A stretch of DNA of 39,644 nt from Limosilactobacillus pontis (GTDB lineage: Bacteria; Bacillota; Bacilli; Lactobacillales; Lactobacillaceae): assembly GCF_002940945.1 (NCBI RefSeq), contig NZ_PNFV01000013.1:1-39644 (forward strand). Direction: 5' to 3'. This document shows, piece by piece, positions 35,352-39,644 of this stretch. Made by a program: the position numbers and the translations under genes. The first letter of the stretch is position 1. The number at the start of each line of letters is the position of its first letter. The notes under the pieces are model-generated. The model did no database searches and was not told the DNA's origin. It saw only the letters and a program-made list of their open reading frames with translations.

Positions 35352-36299
35352 CTACTTGCTTAATTCACCGTCGGCAATCTTATCAAGCAGTGGCCGAGAC
35401 GGGATGAAGAAGAGCTGGCCGGTTAGAATGTCGGAGAAGGAGAGGAGGTAGTCGTGCTTTTCAACCATGTTCTCCAGCATCTTCTTGGTGACGGTCCAGT
35501 GTCGAGCATAGCCGATGAAGTAGGTTCCGGTAATTCCGGAGGCTGGGTCGGAGTATGGGACATTCATCCGGACGATCTTTTGCTCAACCCCGTTGATCTT
35601 GGCCTGGGAGGCAACGTTGTGGGCATTCTTGAACTTCTCCTGGTCTTCCAGTTCTAGGTCACTGAACTTCTTGCGGCCGACTGCCTTCTCCTGGTCCTCG
35701 GTAGTCAGCTTGTTCCAGATGTCCATGTGGTGACGCCATTTCTGGGCAAAGGCGTAGGAACCATTTTCAAAGAATGGATCCTCATCACCGACGATGGCGT
35801 AGTCGGCGGCGTCTTCGACCTGTGGAGCCTCGGTCCCGTCGATAAAGCCGATAATCGCCCGGCCTTCAAAGTAACGGAAGCCCTTGGTTTCATCAACAAC
35901 GGTGGTGTAGTCCCTTAGGAAGAGCATACATTGGGTGATCAGTTCGTAGACCGCAGCCTCGTCGTTGGCCCGGATATGGAGGAAGATGTCCCCCTCGGTG
36001 GCCGGCATGGCGTACTTATCACCGCTGATCGTCTTATAGGTCTCCAGTTCCTTAGGCTTCGGTGCGTTGGGGAAGAGGTAGTCCCAGGCCGCATTGCTAA
36101 AGCCCAGGGAAGCCTTCAGATTACCCTTATTGTCACGAATACGGAGGGAACGGATGATGGCCTGGTAGCGATCAACAAATTCCTCGATGGCTGCCTGTTC
36201 CTTGGCTTGATCCTCCCGCTTTAGTTCCAGTACGGTAAACTGCACGTGTTCACCGGCGTCTTTCCAAACATCTTGTGCCTGATTCGGGTTCATCGTCAT
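35352..36299 (-). CDS. DyP-type heme peroxidase
   Basis: 315 residues of the dye-decolourising peroxidase family: the signature GFIDG at 151-155 (with distal D154), the proximal heme His in KWRHHMDIW (H190 or H191), and a heme-side Arg in VRMNVPYSDP. No Tat or Sec signal peptide is seen, so it is cytosolic. In lactobacilli, which mostly lack heme synthesis, it would need heme from outside. Start at ATG 36299, with AGGAGA 7 bases before it; a longer reading from 36317 is not supported. It likely helps detoxify peroxide; it is preceded by an extended -10 promoter. Confidence 0.95.
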   Translation of the reverse strand: MTMNPNQAQDVWKDAGEHVQFTVLELKREDQAKEQAAIEEFVDRYQAIIRSLRIRDNKGNLKASLGFSNAAWDYLFPNAPKPKELETYKTISGDKYAMPATEGDIFLHIRANDEAAVYELITQCMLFLRDYTTVVDETKGFRYFEGRAIIGFIDGTEAPQVEDAADYAIVGDEDPFFENGSYAFAQKWRHHMDIWNKLTTEDQEKAVGRKKFSDLELEDQEKFKNAHNVASQAKINGVEQKIVRMNVPYSDPASGITGTYFIGYARHWTVTKKMLENMVEKHDYLLSFSDILTGQLFFIPSRPLLDKIADGELSK

Positions 36300-36341
36300 G
36301 AAAAGATCTCCTCTCAAAAAGCAAAATTTATCAACAATTTT

Positions 36342-36350
36342 ATTATAACA
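36342..36350 (-). promoter_or_regulatory. Extended -10 promoter of the DyP peroxidase gene
   Basis: On the minus strand TG-T-TATAAT, a perfect extended -10, 43 bases before the start. No clear -35. It lies about 50 bases from the divergent yfcC promoter. Confidence 0.7.
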
Positions 36351-36400
36351 TTTGTAAACTAATCCTACTGAATTAGATTTTGCAATCTGTCTATTTAATA

Positions 36401-36429
36401 TTGAAGCCGTTTACAAATAAGTCTACAAT
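36401..36429 (+). promoter_or_regulatory. yfcC-pepV promoter overlapped by a cre site
   Basis: TTGAAG (36401-36406), exactly 17 bases, TACAAT (36424-36429). The cre consensus TGWAANCGNTNWCA matches TGAAGCCGTTTACA (36402-36415) at 13 of 14 positions, overlapping the -35 and the spacer, which predicts CcpA repression on preferred sugars. Confidence 0.75.
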
Positions 36430-36488
36430 GAAAATGTGTAATATTTTACGTTTTTTAACCGTATTGAACTCTTTTATTTTGATTTGGG

Positions 36489-38009
36489 GTGAAGAATTTG
36501 CAAGAAGCAAAGAAAAAGCATCGGTTTCATATGCCGTCTGCTTATACGATCTTGTTCATCATTATTGTAATTATTGCCATCCTGACCTGGATTATTCCAG
36601 CCGGGACCTACGCTACTGATAAGGCAGGCAATATCATCTCCGGGACCTACAAGGCGGTTTCCAGCAAGCCGCAGGGGATCTGGGACGTCTTTATGGCACC
36701 CGTCATTGGGATGGTTGGGGACAAGAAGACGGAGGGAGCAATCTCCGTCTCCCTGTTTATCCTGGTAATTGGGGGCTTCTTGGGAGTCGTCAATAAGACT
36801 GACGCCCTCAACGAAGGGATCAGCTCGATTGTCCGTCGCTACAAGGGACGAGAGAAACAGCTGATTCCAATTCTGATGATCCTGTTTGCCATCGGTGGTT
36901 CCACCTATGGCATGGGCGAGGAGACGATTGCCTTCTACCCATTACTGATTCCAGTCATGATGGGGGTCGGATTTGACTCGCTGGTCGCCGTGGCGATTGC
37001 CCTGGTCGGAACCCAGGTTGGGTGCTTGGCATCAACCGTTAACCCGTTTGCCACTGGGGTTGCATCACAGACTTTGAATATTTCACCCGGTGATGGCCTT
37101 GGTTCACGGCTGCTATTGTTAATCATCACGACTGCCGTCAGCATCATCTACGTCTATCACTACGCCTCTGTTATTCAGAAGGACCCGACCAAGTCACTGA
37201 TCTATGACCAGCGGGCCGAGGATGAGAAACGCTTTGCCATCAAGACCCGAACCGATGATGACCATCAGATGACTGGTCGGCAAAAGGCCGTCATCTGGCT
37301 CTTCGGATTGACTTTTGTCATCATGATTCTTGGGCTGATCCCATGGACCAACTTAAACAGTCACTGGACCTTCTTTGACACCTTTACCAAGTGGCTCACT
37401 GGGATTCCATTCCTGGGTAACTTCTTGGGGCACGATATGGCGCCGCTGGGGACCTGGTACTTCAATGAAATCACGATGCTATTCCTTTTCATGTCTGTTG
37501 TTATCATGTGGGTTTACCACATGAAGGAGGGCGAATTTATGGACGCCTTTATGAAGGGAATGGCTGATTTCCTGAGTGTTGCCATCATTGTGGCCGTTGC
37601 TCGTGGGATTCAAGTAGTTATGAATAACGGGATGATTACTGGGACCGTCCTGCATTGGGGAGAAGTAGGCCTGCATGGACTCTCCCAGAGTGTCTTCATT
37701 ATCCTGACCTACATCTTCTATATCCCAATGTCATTCTTGATTCCATCGACCTCTGGATTAGCCGCTGCTACCATGGGAATCATTGGTCCGCTGGGACACT
37801 TCGCTCACGTTTCTGGCAGCCTGGTCATCACGGCCTACCAAGCGGCTTCTGGTTGGGTTAACCTGATCACGCCAACCTCCGGGATCGTAATGGGGGCTCT
37901 GGCCATTGCCCACGTCAACGTCAGTGTTTGGTGGAAGTGGATGCTCAAGTTGATGATCTATCTGTTTATTGTTACCTGTGTATTCTTAGGTGTTGCTGCC
38001 GTATTGTAA
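36489..38009 (+). CDS. yfcC: YfcC-family (DcuC/AbgT-like superfamily) carrier, probable amino acid or peptide transporter
   Basis: 506 residues with about a dozen membrane segments. The N-terminal MPSAYTILFIIIVIIAILTW and IIPAGTY motifs, an internal GSTYGMGEETIAFYPLL and a C-terminal SFLIPSTSGLAAATMGI place it in the YfcC/C4-dicarboxylate anaerobic carrier (DcuC-type) family, whose members include basic amino acid antiporters and dipeptide-linked carriers. The true start is uncertain: GTG 36489 lacks a ribosome site, TTG 36498 has GGGGTGA about 5 bases before it. It is followed 15 bases on by pepV, so it could import peptides or export the amino acids they release; that link is inference from context. 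Confidence 0.93.
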   Translation: MKNLQEAKKKHRFHMPSAYTILFIIIVIIAILTWIIPAGTYATDKAGNIISGTYKAVSSKPQGIWDVFMAPVIGMVGDKKTEGAISVSLFILVIGGFLGVVNKTDALNEGISSIVRRYKGREKQLIPILMILFAIGGSTYGMGEETIAFYPLLIPVMMGVGFDSLVAVAIALVGTQVGCLASTVNPFATGVASQTLNISPGDGLGSRLLLLIITTAVSIIYVYHYASVIQKDPTKSLIYDQRAEDEKRFAIKTRTDDDHQMTGRQKAVIWLFGLTFVIMILGLIPWTNLNSHWTFFDTFTKWLTGIPFLGNFLGHDMAPLGTWYFNEITMLFLFMSVVIMWVYHMKEGEFMDAFMKGMADFLSVAIIVAVARGIQVVMNNGMITGTVLHWGEVGLHGLSQSVFIILTYIFYIPMSFLIPSTSGLAAATMGIIGPLGHFAHVSGSLVITAYQAASGWVNLITPTSGIVMGALAIAHVNVSVWWKWMLKLMIYLFIVTCVFLGVAAVL

Positions 38010-38024
38010 AAGGGATGAGTATTT

Positions 38025-39365
38025 ATGGCACAATTAGTAAACGAGAAGGAACAACAAGAAGCTGTTAAAACATTGGAACGGTTGATTTCGGTACCATCAT
38101 ACAATCAGCCGGCTGAGGAAGGAGCGCCGTTTGGCCGCAAGATTCGTAACGCTCTGGACGAAATGATGAAGATCTGTGATGAGCTGGGCTTTAAGACCTA
38201 TGAAGATCCAGATGGCTACTATGGTTATGCCGAAGTTGGCGAGGGTGACAAGGTTTTTGGGGTAATCTGTCACCTTGACACAGTCCCAGCTGGGGATCTA
38301 AAGAACTGGGAACATGATCCCTTCAAGGGTACCGTCATTAATAATGCTGTCTACGGACGGGGCGCCCAGGACGACAAAGGGCCTGGAATTGCCGCCTTGT
38401 ACGCGGTTAAGGCTCTGATGTACGCCGGCTACCACTTCAATCAGCGGATTCGTTTTATCTACGGGACCGACGAGGAAATTCTCTGGCGGGGAATTGCCCA
38501 GTACAACAAGAAGGAGTCCCAAATTGACAGTGGGATTTCACCAGACGCTGAGTTTCCACTGATTTATGCCGAAAAGGGACTGGAGCAGGCTTACCTGGTC
38601 GGCCCTGGCACGGACAAGCTAAATATTAGTCTAAAGAATGCCTTCAATGCCGTTCCTGACAAGGCTGTTTATGATGGGCCAAAGCAGGAGGAGGTCAAGG
38701 CTGCCCTTGACAAGCATGGCTTCAAGTACACTAGCGATGAACACTCAATTACTGTCTTGGGAAAGTCGGTTCACGCCATGTTGGCACCACAGGGCACCAA
38801 TGCAGTCTTGCGTCTGGCAATCGCCCTTGACGATGTTTTTGATTTCAAGCCATTAGACTTTATTGGCAAGCTTTTCAAGGAGGATGCCACCGGAGCTAAC
38901 GTGCTCGGTGATGTTGCGGACGAGTCCGGTCACTTGACCTTCAACATCTCTAGTTTGGAGATTAATGCAAAGGAGACCCGGATGCAAATTGATCTGCGGA
39001 TTCCGGTTACCGTTGACCGGGACAAGCTATTAAAGAAGTTGGACAAGAACGTTGCCCCTTACGACCTTAAGTATGCTCCATTTGACTATGTTGCGCCGCT
39101 CTATGTTCCAAAGGACAGCAAGCTGATTCAGACACTGATGGCTGTCTACAAGGAACAGACAGGTGACACCAAGGCCACACCGCAGATCTCTGGTGGAGCT
39201 ACCTTTGCCCGGACCATGAATAACTGCGTGGCCTTCGGAGGGATGTTACCAACCACGCCAGATTACATGCACCAAGCCAACGAACAATGGCCGCTGCCAG
39301 ATATGTTTAAGGCGATGGAGATCTATGCTCAGGCCATTAAAAAGCTCTGTGTTGATGGTGAATAA
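38025..39365 (+). CDS. pepV: Dipeptidase PepV (M20 metallopeptidase)
   Basis: 446 residues, close to the usual 465 or so of PepV. It is a cytosolic Zn-dependent dipeptidase of broad specificity (including carnosine-type dipeptides). The M20 metal site is readable: H83 and D85 in CHLDTVPAG, D116 in GRGAQDDKG, D149-E150-E151 in GTDEEI, D in GISPDAEFP and a late H in DYMHQANEQW. The lid domain lies between about 190 and 330. The ribosome site is AAAGGGATG, 7 bases before ATG. It is the second gene of the cre-controlled unit with yfcC. Its downstream terminator appears to be interrupted by the IS element that follows at 39421. Confidence 0.97.
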   Translation: MAQLVNEKEQQEAVKTLERLISVPSYNQPAEEGAPFGRKIRNALDEMMKICDELGFKTYEDPDGYYGYAEVGEGDKVFGVICHLDTVPAGDLKNWEHDPFKGTVINNAVYGRGAQDDKGPGIAALYAVKALMYAGYHFNQRIRFIYGTDEEILWRGIAQYNKKESQIDSGISPDAEFPLIYAEKGLEQAYLVGPGTDKLNISLKNAFNAVPDKAVYDGPKQEEVKAALDKHGFKYTSDEHSITVLGKSVHAMLAPQGTNAVLRLAIALDDVFDFKPLDFIGKLFKEDATGANVLGDVADESGHLTFNISSLEINAKETRMQIDLRIPVTVDRDKLLKKLDKNVAPYDLKYAPFDYVAPLYVPKDSKLIQTLMAVYKEQTGDTKATPQISGGATFARTMNNCVAFGGMLPTTPDYMHQANEQWPLPDMFKAMEIYAQAIKKLCVDGE

Positions 39366-39420
39366 TCAAAAAATTAGCTGAACGTGAAAACGCCGGTCAG
39401 AATCATGAGGCACTAGCGCC

Positions 39421-39644
39421 TGTCAAGTATACAGTTCAAATAGAAAAATAGTTTATGCGGCTTGAGCGTGGAATTTTTCCGCGGTCAAGCCGTTTTTGGA
39501 TGTATAAGCTCGTTGAGTGTTGAAATATTTAATAGCTTCCTTTACTGATTGTTCTAATTCCGTCAATGTTTTAGGCCGCGAGCGTTTGGCTAACCAAATG
39601 AGCTTAAAATCATTCCACCAGCGTTCCATCGGCGAGTTCTCCCA
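39421..39644 (-). mobile_element. End of an IS3-family insertion sequence (partial, cut by window edge)
   Basis: The element's terminal repeat probably begins with TGTCAAGTATACAGTTC (39421-39437), the TG start typical of IS3-type ends; the transposase 3' end reads in from the window edge on the minus strand. The other end and target duplication lie outside the window. Confidence 0.75.
39453..39644 (-). CDS. IS3-family DDE transposase, C-terminal part (63 residues)
   Basis: An open frame from the window edge to TAA at 39453-39455. It encodes WENSPMERWWNDFKLIW, in which the E of SPMERWWND is the third catalytic acid of the DDE triad, then AIKYFNTQRAYTSKNGLTAE, a classical IS3/IS150 C-terminus. 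The rest of the transposase is outside the window, so neither intactness nor a frameshift can be judged. Confidence 0.9.
   Translation of the reverse strand, partial: WENSPMERWWNDFKLIWLAKRSRPKTLTELEQSVKEAIKYFNTQRAYTSKNGLTAEKFHAQAA

Overview
The window looks like a chromosomal segment of a heterofermentative lactobacillus, most like Limosilactobacillus. This rests on the overall gene set (oleate hydratase, PepV, a YfcC-type carrier, a Ktr-type K+ system, a thiamin-precursor transporter), strong AGGAGG-type ribosome sites, cre-like sites and an IS3-type element. Species cannot be fixed from sequence alone. Most genes are moderately GC-rich, with many G/C third positions. One gene, a giant surface adhesin, is clearly more AT-rich and stands out as probably acquired.

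Left part (1-3.2 kb): a GtfA/TagE-like glycosyltransferase on the minus strand, then a TPP riboswitch with a transcription terminator controlling cytX, a probable hydroxymethylpyrimidine transporter. 3.2-18.9 kb: an AT-rich leader with a hairpin and T-run, then a single 4979-codon LPXTG adhesin. It has a variant KxYKxGKxW export signal, Rib-like and mucin-binding (B1/B2-type) domains, about 25 MBG-type repeats arranged in duplicated multi-domain blocks, a second mucin-binding block, a 79-unit (X-Pro-Thr) wall-spanning stalk, and LPQTG. Two hairpin terminators follow.

18.9-26.9 kb is ordinary chromosome: an SDR oxidoreductase, a GNAT and a 36-codon small gene in one unit; a 38-codon small gene; glyA; corA (minus); efp behind a structured leader; another GNAT; a HerA/DUF87-type ATPase overlapping an exported DUF915-type hydrolase. 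26.9-27.2 kb lacks a protein gene but has a promoter, a long hairpin and a terminator, and is proposed as a small RNA. 27.2-39.4 kb: oleate hydratase (minus) with a cre-like site inside its promoter; a four-gene K+ uptake unit (ktrB, ktrA, a membrane-anchored methyltransferase with a degenerate SAM motif, an aldo/keto reductase); a YeiH-type transporter (minus); an alpha/beta hydrolase; an ElaA-like GNAT (minus); a DyP peroxidase (minus); and a yfcC-pepV unit for uptake and hydrolysis of peptides or amino acids, under a promoter overlapped by a good cre site. The right edge is the end of an IS3-family element that sits where the pepV terminator would be expected.

I saw no tRNA, rRNA or CRISPR array. 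The best candidates for something undescribed are the adhesin's higher-order repeat architecture together with the nearby lone glycosyltransferase, the three-way-junction leader of efp, and the candidate small RNA at 27.0-27.2 kb.
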